The notes beneath the pieces are model-generated. The model was not told where the DNA came from. It did no database searches and saw nothing but the letters and a program-made list of their open reading frames with translations. A program made the translations under genes and the position numbers. Shown here piece by piece: positions 34,901 to 44,513 of a stretch of 64,000 bases of DNA; position 1 is the first letter of the stretch; every line of letters starts with the position of its first letter. This stretch comes from Mixophyes australis (Eukaryota; Chordata; Amphibia; Anura; Limnodynastidae), in assembly GCA_036250195.1 (NCBI GenBank), contig JAVHZZ010000011.1:54312811-54376810 (forward strand). Reading direction: 5' to 3'.

Positions 34901-37900
34901 ATATCAATGGATTTTCCCTCTGCCAACTCACATGTCATTCTCAGTACCTCACATTCTGCTACTTGACTAAGTGGGAAAGGCAAAGGGGTCTATTTCTATA
35001 ACACTTTCTTTAAATATAACAGTATCCAGTACATGCCTGTCTAACAGTGAAAAAAATATAAAACATGAAAATTCTACATTTTCTAGAGTTTCACATTATG
35101 TCGTATCTTGTGGTTAAAATCCTACTCCAATGTTCTATACAGTGATGCATATCTGTATGCCTAACCTCCAGCAATCTCCTATCCACCCTTTGTGCCTCCA
35201 TATAAAGGCACATTTTTGTACAGGAGTCAGGAATCATAAAACAAAAAAAAAACACAAAACAGATATGCAATCTATAAAACATGAATCGTATTTCCACAAC
35301 AGAACCTTTCGGCTTAAAATCAGCAGTTTCTATACACATGAAAACAAAACCCCTGACTGTTTCTCTGTAACTCATGTCAATCTAGTGTGTGTATCTCTGA
35401 ATTTGTCTTATGTAAAAATAAAAATATGTTTTAGCCCCATTGTTGAGACTGTGTCTGATTTTATCTCTACCAGAGCAGAGAGAGAGAGAGAAAGAGAGGG
35501 AGAGAGGGAGAGAGAGAGAGAGAGACTAGCGTTTCTGTAAAAAAAATGAGAAATAGGAAAGCAATGAATGATGGGAATATAAAGATTTGAATACAAACAT
35601 ACATGCAGAAAGGGAGATTTTTTTTACAACAAAATGACAGCTGGATTGGACTCTGACTCTATGGGGAAATGGCTGTATTCATTCCACTGGTCCCCTTAGC
35701 TATTTGCTAACTATGACCCCTCCCCATACTTGACTAGGGGGTCTTAACAGTGCAATCCAGCGTCATCCATCATTTGTTCATTAAGAACTCGGTATCTCAT
35801 TGACTACATACCTTTTCAACGGACTTTCCTAACTTATAATAGAGAAATGTAAAAATTAACTGTTGATGACTCATCTGAGATACATAAACAATATTTTGTA
35901 GCAAAGTATGTATATACTTCATTGTTGGATAATGATTCTCAGCCAAACAAATTATCATGAGACACTGCAGCCTAACAAAGAGTGTTCCATTTGTCTATTG
36001 TTAATTAGTCTTTCAAGAGTAATTATTCTATTTCTCTATCTCACCCCTTTTAAACACTAGTCTATACTTCTTTTGTCTGCCTTTATCTGTGAAGAAAAGA
36101 CAAGATAGTTATCTTTAAACAACAAACAAACCAAACACTCTCATTCTTTTCCATCGGCCAGCGATTTAGGAAAGCAAACATGTGACAACATAAAACAAAC
36201 AAACAAAATCAACAAAGATTACCGTTTAAATAAGTTTCTTTCTACATTTTGCACCTTAATACTTACCACAGATTAACTCTAGAGTCGGCTATATTTTCCC
36301 CCCAAAATATTAGTTGTTACAGAGTGTGCAATCAATTGTAGGGGAACCTCTGAGAGAAGTGTACGCCTCCTTTGTGGATGTCTATGTGATTTCCAACCCA
36401 GGTATCCATTCTTCTCTCTACACAGTTCCTACTCATGTGTCCCTTCTTACGGCAGTAGAAGCACGTCCCTGTCATGTCTGCACAATGTTTTGCTAGGTGT
36501 CCTATTTTATTGCATTGAAAACACTTCCTCAACTCATGTTGTTTCACTTCCTTTTTACAATCTCTCCTAATGTGTCCTTCTTCTCTGCAATTGTAACATC
36601 TCACTATTCTGGGTTTCCTGTTATGTGGGTTGTTTGCTGGTGGTCGTGTGTGCAGTCCCTCTAGTGCTGGGATACTTACCATCATTACCCTATCACTTAG
36701 TGTCTCTTTCTGTTCATTTATACTTCTATTATGTTCTATAGCTGACTCCCTGAGAACACTTACAGTACTTCCTCTCCAGTATGGTAATGAAGTTTGCACC
36801 CTTTTTTTCAAGTTTTCCCTAAGTCTATCCATTAGAACTTTAACAGCAACCTCTCTGTAGGGTGCACTATCTTTTATGTCTGGTACCCCAGTATATTTGC
36901 CCATTTCTATTAGAGCTCTGCAAAAATAGTCTGTTGCATTTTCACTATCTTTTTGCTGGATAGTAAAAATTTTACTCCAGTCCACTAACACTGGGAAATA
37001 TATATGGCCAACCGTGTGATTATTTGTCTAATATTGTCCTGATTATCATCCTCGGTTAAGGATTCATCCTCCTCCAACATACAATCCTTAATGAACTTTT
37101 GTATATCAGTTTTGAGAGGAAGACAGGTCTTCAATAATACTCGCCAACCATTATTAGTTGGCTCGTACACATTACCATAATATCTAATAAACTGCTGACA
37201 TTTGGTAAGATCTTTCCTAGGATCAGGGAAATCAGACAAAATTGAAAACGTTTCAGATCTAGTGCATGTATCATGCGTTGCTACATGTTTTAAGGGAACG
37301 TCACCATCTCTGTCCGCTTTCCCATTGGGAACTGTTGTAGTGCAGACAGGATGTAAGTCTACCAAATGACTATGTTCTGAACTAGTTGCTGAAATTGCTG
37401 CTGCAGTACAATGGATGTCTCCCCCTGTTGGTAAGACCGTCCCTCTTCTTTGTCCTGAAACATTACTTTTAACATTACTTAAAACAACATACAAGTTACT
37501 AGTTACAGTTTTTACATTTTTGGTATTGGCTGTACTTCCCGCCCCGACCGAATTTGTCAGGGGCGTGTTTGCGCTCAGTTCGCCACGCTTTGCAACGCAC
37601 ACTTCCGGAATGCTTGTTTCCGGTACACTCACTTTCGCTGTGCGTTCGCTGCTCTGCCACGTGTTACCTTCCATTTGCCACGATTTTAAACAATGATTAT
37701 GTGCATTTCTTACTTTCGTTGACTTAATCAACCGTTCTTTATCTTTTACGGTATTTAGTACCTCTGCATTAAAACTCCCTGTTGTTGGGAAAGGCCTATC
37801 ACAATCTTTGGTCATTTCGACCCACGTGTCACAATACACAGTTGCGTATGCACCATATTTTTCACACATGAGAAATGTCGCTGACTCAATAAGACCTTCC

Positions 37901-40900
37901 TTAGGCAGTACAATGGCCATCTCTAGCGTATGCTTAGCACCCATGTTGAACAATATACCTTCTACCCGGAACACAGACACACCATAATGCTCTGTTCCTT
38001 CCGGCCAACAATACCCTTTTATGTGGAATACAGACACACCGCAATGCTCTGTTCTTTCCACCCAACAATTTCAACTCTGTTGCTATAATCACCGCTAGAG
38101 ATCTGTAATGCTCGGTGAACGTATTTCCTTTAGCCGCGTTCACTCGCTTTTCTCGCACCAGACGAGGATCCCTAATACAGAAATATCACTGTGGGCCCCA
38201 AGGGCTATCAGCTCCTCGATACCCTGGCTCAACCACAAAAATCTGCTGAGTTTATTATAACTGGGAGAACAAAGTCGATACAATCAACCAGCCTTTCCAA
38301 CATAATTCCTCCTAGCTGCTCCACAAATTCGCACTGATGGTTGTCATGCGGTTAGATCGCACAGCCTACCAATACTAATTATTAGCAAACCTTGCGATCT
38401 ATTGGTAGCGCTTTGCGAAAACTCGGTTTTCGCATTCGGTATACCTGCCCTGTATACCGTCCTTCAGTTGGGCAATCCGCTTCGTCAGACAGCAACTGAG
38501 TACAATGAATAATAACAGTGTATCTACGTTACAAAATCACACACTATACACCTTTTCTGCACAGAAAATTGAAAGTTCCCAACAACAGTAATAATGTCAC
38601 AGAGGTTTTCACAAGTAATTATACTATGCACATATACTAACTATCAAGAGGATTGTTTAACCACGTGGCAAATCTACCGGAAGTTCGCGTACGCACAGCA
38701 GGAAATACACATACGCTCAGCAATGCAATACACTTTAAAACATAAAACGTTGCATACCTGCCGATAACGTAACTCACCTTCGAGCTCCCAAATTATTAAA
38801 GTAATTCTATCGTTTTAAAATAAGCATTGCTCAATCAATTGTATGTGTGTCCAAAGCACATGGTGGTTTATTTTAGCAGATGTAAATAGTCAACAATTCA
38901 ATACGTTAACATATTATAATACAGTACAGTACAGCACAGCCAATACCAAAAGTTACATACATACATACCGCTGCAATCGCTGCGCTTCCATGGGTCCCAA
39001 TGGAACAGTGTATCCGTTAGATAACTGTGGTCAGAGTTGACTGACCCTGATGGGGGATGCAGCTAATATATACAGTCAGTGTTTCATTGTGAACAATAGA
39101 GATGACGTAGCTTGCTTCCATAGGTCCAGGCACAGGGTGGCTTCAGAGTAAACAGTTCATAGGCTGATTCAATCTAAGGAATCCAAAGGAGGGGGTCGTC
39201 TCTCTAGGGGGTCTGCTCCTTTCATAGATAGCATCATACAAAGGTTTATTCCCTAATATCAATAACTAAAGTATGCAATGTGCGATCTCTTCGCCGACTG
39301 CACCGGACAGCTGCTGATGATTAGGGCTTCAATATGATATGACACCTTTCCTATAACCTAAACCTTTAATAACACTAAAATGTACATATAATCATATTAT
39401 ATAAACTAATAATAAACCAAATGCTATCTGCTCATAAATTACAGTGTAACGGAACCAATATGAATTGTATAAATAACTAAATGTTGTAATGCGAGTGTGT
39501 GCGTGCGTATTTTACCGTGCGATCGCATAACGCCACGTGTTACGAAGCGTACGCTTCGCAACACACACGACAAACCAATATTAAACCAATATACTTTCGT
39601 TCATCCAATTATACGACTTCAACAGACAAGTGCTACTAATTTAACACTCATGTTTGTAAAAGACTTCACCAACATGATTCAAATAGACTTCTGGTAGGAG
39701 AGCTTCCTGGAAAATAAATAGATGACTATGCACATAGCAACTTTAGATTGCAGGAAATGTATCTCCTTCTTCTAGTCCCTCTGTAATATAGCTGCTTCTT
39801 AGATTGTGTATCCTTTTCCTCGCAAGATATACCAACTGATTTGACATGTGATTACTTACTGATTTCATTGATCATAGTTACACTCTCTACCTTTGGTCTA
39901 GATGCAATTTCTCATTTTCTCAGATTTCTCTGTTTTTGTATCATTTATCATCTTCTCTCTTTCCTGATCCCAAGTGTGCTGTCAGCAGTGCCTCCAGTTG
40001 GTCCTACAGTGCCACCAACCTCACTAGCATCTTCTCTAGCACACAGCTGCAGATAACTGTGACCTAGTATTTATTAAGCAAAGGTGGAAAATTAAATTCA
40101 GTGCTCTGTGTCTCCGGAACAGTCCACAGAGACACATCACTCTGATGATGTGGATGGAATCTCCGCTCTCAATAGGAGAGCAGAGATTCATTACTGTAAT
40201 TGCTGGCAGTGTACGCAGTTGGACATCATTGTGATGTTCAGTGGCATATTGAAGTCAATTGAATCTCCCCCCAAGTCCCTTTTTAGATATTCCTTAAATA
40301 TATGGTTTTATTACCCCTGAGGCCTTCCCCACCCCTGTATTGAGCACTTTTAGGTTCATCACATATGACATGAATTAAAAGGAAGTGCAGAGTGCCAGAT
40401 GACCTAAAGACGTATGACTACCAAAAACGCTGCATTTCCAAAATATTGAATAATCCGTAATGATCATGAAGGCCACTACGTGTTGATATTACATCCAGAC
40501 GGTTCAATGCACCCTATAAAGGTGCACAGGATAATTTGTGATGTTTGGGTACCATAGTTCACACAAATTAGCTTAGCCAGAAATCCTGATATTCAGCGGC
40601 TCAACACAGGGAACTGAATTCTTCCTATCCCTATCCCTATTTGGATTCACTCAAGCTAAAAAGGTCTTCCTACCTGGTACTTAACCATATTTATTTGCTT
40701 GTCAGCTTCTCATGGCAAGAAATTAGAAAGCAGATTTTATGATCATATCAGTAGATTTCAAACTCTCTTTGGATTCAATTCTGGATTACTTTGAATGAAT
40801 ACAGTGATCAGCAATATACTGTATATATTGTTGGCAGGCAACAAAAAAAATTGACAATAAGATGAAACAATGGACAGACTGTCACACCTGCAATTCTCTC

Positions 40901-43540
40901 ATCTTAGACCGGGGACTCTGTAACCTTTACACTTATCATGACCTGGTAATTAGTGAATGAGTATGTATAACTTTTATTGGATCGCTGCTGTGATGTCAGA
41001 ATATCAAAAGACCTGGAGAACTGGCCTTTGTATGCAGGGGCAGGGGTAAGTATTTTGGGAAATGTGAAGTTCCTGTATATCCTGCAATTTCGCTATTTGG
41101 TGGTAAAGAGTTTGATTTATAAAAAAAAGTTTATTAACTCAACTGAAGTGTTCTATGTGGCAGGAAAGTGAGCAGGTAATGAAAGATAGTCTTCTGCAAC
41201 TGAAGCAGTTCTGTAAAAAGAAACATGAGAAAATACCCTCAAGGTCATATGCTGGATTCATAATAAGTATATAAAACATTTGGATAAATTAATATATAAT
41301 CACTTGTTACCATTTGTTGCATTTCAATGTTCAATTAAATTTTCCAACAAAATATGAGAATGTATGCAAAATACACATAAAAAATATTTATTTTAAAAAT
41401 GCTGCCATTTTTGTAATCAGGTTTGCTTGAATATCAAATCACATTTTAGGTCAAATAAATGCAGTACTACATATTCTAGAAGGTTTTCAATATTTTCTTT
41501 TATTCATCACATTATATATCTAATATCTGTAATAGCTGACATACCAACTGTATTATTTATCACATGGTTTATTCCCAAATGCAGAATTTGAACAAATAGT
41601 ACGTTGTTGTAATCCATGTGTGAAATATAAACCTGAGTGTGTAAAGTCCACAGAGGAGGAGGACAACACTTATGCGATAAATGAGTTCTCATGGACTGGA
41701 TACGATTAATATATATGTAATACAAAAGAGCCTATTGTGGCTTTCAAACAAGCAAAGCCTTGAGGGGGCTGACAGTGATAGAATGCACTCTGGTTATTCA
41801 TTCAATGTATGCTTTACTGCACCTTTTACGAAAATATTTGAACAAAATTAAAGAACCCAAGCCCATTACCTGAAATGTGTAGTCAAACCCAGGTAATGCA
41901 TCTCTCTGCACTGTAAGGGTTAATGTGACAGGATGGACCACCTATGCTACCCTGTCTGTTGTTGCTGGAAACCGGCTGTGCTTATTTGGGATAAAGAAAG
42001 GGAAAGGTGGCAAAACCTTTTCTTTTCTTTATCCCAAATGCACACTTTAACCACAGTGGTAGCGGCTTAAGCTGTTGCCACCACTGGACTCCTTCACGAC
42101 ACCCAGAACTGCGTTCCTTCTGAGTAACTGTCGCTACTAGTGTACCCCCTTGCTAGTGCACCTGGGTTGGTACCCCTGACCTCTTTCTATAGATCAGGGT
42201 TGCTGTGGATGGATCCACCGTGGCCTATCCCACTGGCCAGAGCTTCTGGGTAGCAGACAGAGCAGTGGTACTGGAAAGCTGTGTCCAAACCTCAGAACAG
42301 CCGGAAACGGATTAGATTTGGGTCTAATCTGTAGATCACAGGGAATTACAGCAGGGAAGAAGTTGTAAAGCAGGTCTTGAAGCAAGTGATGTTTATATCC
42401 TCAAGTGCTCTGACAAGGACAGTTCACACTGGTTGAAGGTACCAGTGATCAGAAGGTACCAGTGATCAGATGAAGCAATAATGATACATTCAGTACAAAC
42501 CAGTGCTGCTTTATACAGTTTGGGACACAGCCTACCATGTACCCCCTGAAATCTTTGCTGACCCCAAGAAGTCTGAGCTATTTTTAGTATCAGGATGCAA
42601 TAGGCTGCCCCAAACAAGGATTTTAATGCAATATATAGTTAACAAAATGTACACTTATCTGTGATATCCTACATCATGTGCTGTTTACAATGTTCAGACA
42701 TTTCCCTTTATCCAGGTAGTATACAGGTAACGACTCCCTGTTGTGTATTCAAGTGTTGGTCACTCACATTGAATAAACTTATTTAGCCTTAATGAGGAAG
42801 TTACAGAAAGGACTCCTCAAACAAATTCTAATTGCATTAGACATATACCTCAGAAATTAATGCAATTTCTACACAGAAATATATCACAACATAATAAAAT
42901 AAGTACATTTCTAATACACAGTATCAAGAATCAGTACAAATTGTCACCCTGCGCTCTTACCTTTCAATTAATGTATACAATAAGTTATTTATAAGTGATC
43001 CAGCCACAGTTAACTTATGAAATTAGGTCTCCATAAATTAATGGTGATGATGACAGGAGACAGGCTGCATATAATGCTGTGCTGGAGCTTGTTCTGCAGA
43101 TTGGGTCCTCCTTTGTGGAGGCTGGGTTTCATCAGGTCCACCAACGACGCAGAGTAGCTTTGAAATAGCAAATTTAGCTCACCTACTGTATTTCTCAGTC
43201 AATGATTTAACCCCACCTCTCTCTTTCTCACATACACACACTTAATCATACAGTAAATGCACAGAATTGTTGTTAAATAGCAAAAAATTAATCCAATTCT
43301 ATTTTCCCTTGACAGATCCTTCAGGAACTGCCATGCTTCCCTGCTATGCGCCCATTACTGTGTGCCCTGCTGGTTCCCAGTTGTTCGTCTGATGGTGGTG
43401 CATTGCAGCCATGTCGCTCAGTCTGTCTAAATGCAATGCATCTATGTATGACACAGCTAGAGCAACTTGGTTTGTCATGGCCCTTTAACTGTGACTGGCT
43501 CCCACCACATAGTCAGCAACCAGACTGTGTGATTCCCTAA
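20646..43540 (+). CDS. mfrp: Membrane frizzled-related protein gene, 3' nine exons (spliced span)
   Basis: Nine exons (20646-20753, 23373-23580, 28396-28526, 28602-28727, 29884-30109, 30647-30777, 30947-31081, 31229-31356, 43316-43540) have GT-AG borders and compatible phases, and total 1418 nt giving 471 codons plus stop. The domain order linker, CUB, LDLa, CUB, LDLa, Frizzled is diagnostic of MFRP, a type II membrane protein of retinal pigment epithelium and ciliary body needed for eye growth. All expected cysteines are present (4 per CUB, 6 per LDLa, 10 in Fz). The N-terminal cytoplasmic and transmembrane exons are not found. The last intron is about 12 kb because of an antisense retrovirus. 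I see no disabling change. Confidence 0.93.
20754..21567. other. mfrp intron sequence, no feature
   Basis: AT-rich. A possible transposon end (gggggagattcaattcat) lies near 21139 but no partner end was found. Confidence 0.4.
21568..22882 (+). repeat. Probable solo LTR, family B copy 1 (contains a MITE)
   Basis: Opens TGTGACACGATAGACC and shares most of its length with 41924-43008 (for example 'cagccggaaacggatt', 'gaagcaagtgatgttta', 'ataagtgatccag'). The end at about 22882 (gtaaca) is set by alignment to copy 2. Its own target duplication is not evident. It is interrupted at 21801-21976 by a palindromic MITE. Confidence 0.65.
21801..21976. mobile_element. Palindromic MITE, family C copy 1
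   Basis: Nearly perfect inverted repeat over its whole length: 'tttactaaactgcgggttt' on one side, 'aaacccgccgcttagtaaat' on the other, and internal halves carrying 'caaccaatcagatt' and 'aatctgattggttg'. Comparison with LTR copy 2 (empty site) gives a 2-3 base target duplication (TT or CTT). Confidence 0.8.
22883..23372. other. mfrp intron sequence, no feature
   Basis: AT-rich single-copy-looking sequence up to the CUB1 acceptor; a T-rich tract precedes the exon. Confidence 0.4.
23373..23580 (+). CDS. mfrp: mfrp exon: CUB1, first half
   Basis: Encodes [20 protein letters not shown] onward, with the CUB hallmarks 'G.L.SPNYP..YPPN..C.W' and 'C.FDWLEIRD'. It supplies three of the four CUB cysteines. 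Acceptor TCATTAG, donor GTAAAT at 23581. Confidence 0.95.
24590..24865. repeat. Minisatellite, about 75-bp unit x4
   Basis: Four units start near 24593, 24671, 24747 and 24822, each containing 'cagtggtctgcg' and 'agcaagttgtacc'. The same array occurs at about 62990-63265 in the second LTR copy. Confidence 0.85.
25483..25802. repeat. Minisatellite, 80-bp unit x4
   Basis: Units start at 25483, 25563, 25643 and 25723 with CACGGAGGCAGCGGATAGG; successive units are almost identical. Confidence 0.9.
27191..28395. other. mfrp intron sequence, no feature
   Basis: No coding or repeat structure that I can define. Short open frames near 27540-27909 overlap on both strands and have no recognisable domain. 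Confidence 0.4.
28396..28526 (+). CDS. mfrp: mfrp exon: CUB1, second half
   Basis: Completes the split Arg codon and gives [11 protein letters not shown], then [20 protein letters not shown], the end of a CUB fold. Acceptor TTTTTTTGCAG, donor GTAGGT at 28527. The exon break inside the domain matches that of CUB2, as expected for duplicated CUB exon pairs. Confidence 0.95.
28602..28727 (+). CDS. mfrp: mfrp exon: LDLa1
   Basis: Encodes an LDL-receptor class A repeat with six cysteines from [13 protein letters not shown] to [16 protein letters not shown]. The calcium-site motif reads DQKDE in place of the usual DGSDE, keeping the acidic ligands. The preceding intron is only 75 bp. Confidence 0.95.
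28865..28922. repeat. (TA)n microsatellite
   Basis: About 29 TA units with one interruption, next to the left arm of the hairpin repeat. Confidence 0.95.
28932..29347. repeat. 173-bp-arm inverted repeat (hairpin) in mfrp intron
   Basis: Arm 1 28932-29104 (tatagtgcaggaatcggc ...) and arm 2 29175-29347 are reverse complements of equal length with only a handful of mismatches, around a 70-bp loop. Both outer ends run into TA-rich sequence. Probably a foldback transposon; when transcribed with mfrp it would form a long RNA duplex. Confidence 0.9.
29539..29672. mobile_element. Palindromic MITE related to family C
   Basis: Opens GGGATAAATGTATCA and closes TTGATACACTTACCCC, with internal 'agctatcattttgtaga' and 'aatctgattgtttgc' like the family C copies, but with different outer ends. 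Confidence 0.6.
29884..30109 (+). CDS. mfrp: mfrp exon: CUB2, first half
   Basis: Encodes [20 protein letters not shown], then [20 protein letters not shown]. The stretch FHNFSLE...C.FDYVE is characteristic of MFRP CUB2. Acceptor TTCTCAG, donor GTAAGT at 30110. Confidence 0.96.
30110..30646. other. mfrp intron, no feature
   Basis: AT-rich intron between the CUB2 half-exons; nothing recognised. Confidence 0.5.
30647..30777 (+). CDS. mfrp: mfrp exon: CUB2, second half
   Basis: [11 protein letters not shown], then [20 protein letters not shown] and ALNATES. Ends in a split Ser codon joined to the LDLa2 exon; donor GTAAGT at 30778. Confidence 0.96.
30947..31081 (+). CDS. mfrp: mfrp exon: LDLa2
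   Basis: Six-cysteine LDLa repeat, [19 protein letters not shown] to [16 protein letters not shown], followed by an acidic, proline-rich hinge (PEIPDPEP). Acceptor TCTTAG, donor GTAATA at 31082. Confidence 0.95.
31229..31356 (+). CDS. mfrp: mfrp exon: Frizzled domain, first part
   Basis: Encodes [20 protein letters not shown] then FPNLWVPL and ends FKGYK with a phase-0 donor GTAATG at 31357. It has the first two Fz cysteines. The next exon is 11,959 bp away. Confidence 0.95.
31611..31910. mobile_element. TIR MITE, family A, copy 2 (inverted relative to copy 1)
   Basis: Ends GGCCTGAGTCATTAA and TTAATAACTCAGGCC; the interior matches the reverse complement of 1489-1806. It sits 13 bp before the antisense retrovirus. 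Confidence 0.65.
31927..32530 (-). repeat. ERV 3' LTR, with internal deletion
   Basis: 604 bp, against 831 bp for the other LTR. It lacks about 227 bp found in the 5' LTR (39330-39556); the junction lies between two copies of 'gcttc', so the loss looks mediated by microhomology. Outside the gap the two LTRs are nearly identical. Confidence 0.9.
32531..32541 (-). promoter_or_regulatory. ERV polypurine tract
   Basis: On the minus strand AAAGGGTGGAC directly precedes the 3' LTR, the plus-strand primer position. Confidence 0.75.
32542..36331 (-). other. ERV interior without recognised pol or env
   Basis: About 3.8 kb on the gag-downstream side. I looked on the minus strand for protease (D-S/T-G), RT (YxDD) and integrase motifs and for a long env frame and saw none. 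There is a (GA)n tract at 35478-35526 (CT-rich on the minus strand, next to a possible splice acceptor). Either pol was replaced or lost, or it is too decayed to read. Confidence 0.6.
36332..36991 (-). CDS. ERV gag, C-terminal part with three zinc knuckles
   Basis: 219 codons. Residues about 1-100 look like the end of a capsid domain. Three CCHC knuckles of the form C-x2-C-x4-H-x4-C follow: [14 protein letters not shown] (132-145), [14 protein letters not shown] (157-170) and [14 protein letters not shown] (177-190). Three knuckles is unusual, as most retroviral nucleocapsids have one or two. It would bind genomic RNA. The frame is shifted relative to the upstream gag piece by a break near 36985-36991, so the listed start is not the native one. 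Confidence 0.85.
   Translation of the reverse strand: MLVDWSKIFTIQQKDSENATDYFCRALIEMGKYTGVPDIKDSAPYREVAVKVLMDRLRENLKKRVQTSLPYWRGSTVSVLRESAIEHNRSINEQKETLSDRVMMVSIPALEGLHTRPPANNPHNRKPRIVRCYNCREEGHIRRDCKKEVKQHELRKCFQCNKIGHLAKHCADMTGTCFYCRKKGHMSRNCVERRMDTWVGNHIDIHKGGVHFSQRFPYN
36985..38061 (-). pseudogene. ERV gag, N-terminal part
   Basis: 358 codons ending at a stop near 36985 where the next frame takes over. The first about 40 residues contain a duplicated unit ([12 protein letters not shown] and [12 protein letters not shown], about 65 bp at DNA level), which may be leader sequence rather than protein. A matrix-like stretch follows ([21 protein letters not shown] region), then a long Ser/Thr-rich linker, then capsid-like sequence ([20 protein letters not shown]). 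A one- or two-base change separates it from the nucleocapsid part. Confidence 0.7.
38774..38793 (-). promoter_or_regulatory. ERV primer-binding site
   Basis: On the minus strand, just after the 5' LTR, the sequence reads TTTGGGAGCTCGAAGG. It resembles the tRNA-Pro site TGGGGGCTCG with one change in the first ten bases. Position directly next to the LTR supports the call; the tRNA identity is tentative. Confidence 0.5.
38794..39624 (-). repeat. ERV 5' LTR, full length
   Basis: 831 bp, including the segment missing from the other LTR. Minus-strand start TGTTGAAGTCGTATAATTGG. The 3' edge is defined by divergence from the other LTR and by the GACA repeat. Confidence 0.9.
39629..41918. other. mfrp last intron, no gene
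   Basis: Mostly AT-rich. A transposon-like end (caattgaatctcccccc) occurs near 40258 but could not be paired with confidence. The 71-codon frame at 39841 is Pro/Ser low complexity and is not an exon of mfrp. Confidence 0.4.
41919..43013 (+). repeat. Solo LTR, family B copy 2
   Basis: The insert 41924-43008 starts TGTGACAGGATGGACC and ends CAGCCACA with a 5-bp duplication GTTAA (41919-41923, 43009-43013). No coding. The same sequence as 21568-22882 without the MITE. It lies 300 bp upstream of the last mfrp exon. Confidence 0.8.
43316..43540 (+). CDS. mfrp: mfrp terminal exon: Frizzled domain, rest, and stop
   Basis: Starts [20 protein letters not shown] after acceptor CCTTGACAG, continues with [12 protein letters not shown] and WPFNCDWLP, and ends DCVIP-TAA at 43538-43540. 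It has eight cysteines, completing the ten of a Fz domain. The Fz domain is the part that would bind Wnt-type or other partners in the extracellular space. Confidence 0.96.
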   Translation: MLQELPCFPAMRPLLCALLVPSCSSDGGALQPCRSVCLNAMHLCMTQLEQLGLSWPFNCDWLPPHSQQPDCVIP

Positions 43541-43561
43541 AAAGGAGTTGTCAAACTATAA

Positions 43562-43567
43562 AATAAA
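43562..43567 (+). promoter_or_regulatory. mfrp: Possible mfrp poly(A) signal
   Basis: AATAAA 21 bases after the stop codon. Its closeness to the stop would give a very short 3' UTR, so a later signal may be used. Confidence 0.35.
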
Positions 43568-44513
43568 ATGTATCAGGTCTAACTCCTCTCATTTCTATAT
43601 CTGAGATGTATTATTATACAAGTAGTAAAGCAATTCATTGGATGGTGTTCTCTGAACATGGTGTTATTTGTTTATTTAAATAAATCTGCTTAAAAATAAG
43701 TTTATTTTTAAAACAAATAAATAATTTAAACCCGTGATAACTCTGCAGAAGAGTGGTACTGATAACTTTAGGGGAATTTCTTGGAGTGCATTTATGGATA
43801 TGCTTGATTTTACTATGCAATTCTTTAGCCATTACTCATTCTTCCTCTTAATACAAAGTATATACTATTTCATTATTTCTCAATGTTTGTAGCATGTTAA
43901 TCCTTGCTTATATATTGTTTTTTTCACTTTTCGTTTTCCTTTGTAGTGACTTATTCTATTTTTCTCAGCTTGTTGTATTCAGATTGTTTCCACCTTAATC
44001 TTGTCCTCACATTACCTTTTTATTCACCCTGAGATCTCAATTTCTTACCTCTGTATAATTGTCATTTTATCTTTTCTCATTCTCACCATATTTCCCACCC
44101 TTAATGTCGTCTCTCCCCAGTTTCTGTCTTTTCCTGTTACTTGCCCCCATTTCCTGTCTCTCATTCCCTTTTCTGTCTGATATTTTCCCTTGTGGTTTTT
44201 GGCTCTTTAATAGAATAGTTTGACTCACTAAGGGGGAGGGGAACATGGGTGAGAGCGTCACAGCTAGGAGAAAGAAAGAAATAGTCTGATATCAGGAACG
44301 AAGAGACCGAGGCACATGAACAGTGTGAGTACAAAACAAAAAGAGAGAAAATGTGTTGAGTGAGAAAAGGTATGGAAGGAGTCGGAGATGAAAACACAAT
44401 TTAACAAAATGATTGTGCTTTGGATTGTAATTTGTATAACACAATGAATAATGGATAAATTGATGTTAGTAGTGTCTATTGTTTTAATGCCTATCAACTA
44501 GTTTAGTTTAGTG
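43568..44513. other. Downstream of mfrp, no gene
   Basis: Pyrimidine-rich and AT-rich sequence. C1QTNF5, which follows MFRP in other vertebrates, was looked for (collagen Gly-X-Y run, C1q domain) and not seen here. Confidence 0.45.

Larger units (their letters stand above)
31923..39628 (-). mobile_element. Endogenous retrovirus, antisense in mfrp, gag only
   Basis: A 7.7-kb provirus on the minus strand: 5' LTR 39624-38794, primer-binding site, gag 38061-36332, about 3.8 kb without recognisable pol or env, polypurine tract, 3' LTR 32530-31927. A 4-bp direct repeat GACA (+ strand) flanks it (31923-31926, 39625-39628). On the minus strand the LTR starts TGTTGAAG. Three CCHC knuckles and the LTR/PBS/PPT layout show a retrovirus-like element. 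The lineage is not certain; the tRNA-Pro-like PBS fits gamma/epsilon-type. Confidence 0.85.

Noticed and set aside
35130..35540. 136-codon frame ending in an Arg/Glu repeat
   Set aside because: The repeat is translation of a (GA)n microsatellite; no domain upstream.
39841..40056. Pro/Ser-rich open frame with a plausible splice acceptor, considered as an extra mfrp exon
   Set aside because: Exons 31229-31356 and 43316-43540 join directly in phase within the Fz domain; inserting this piece would break the fold, and it ends in a stop.
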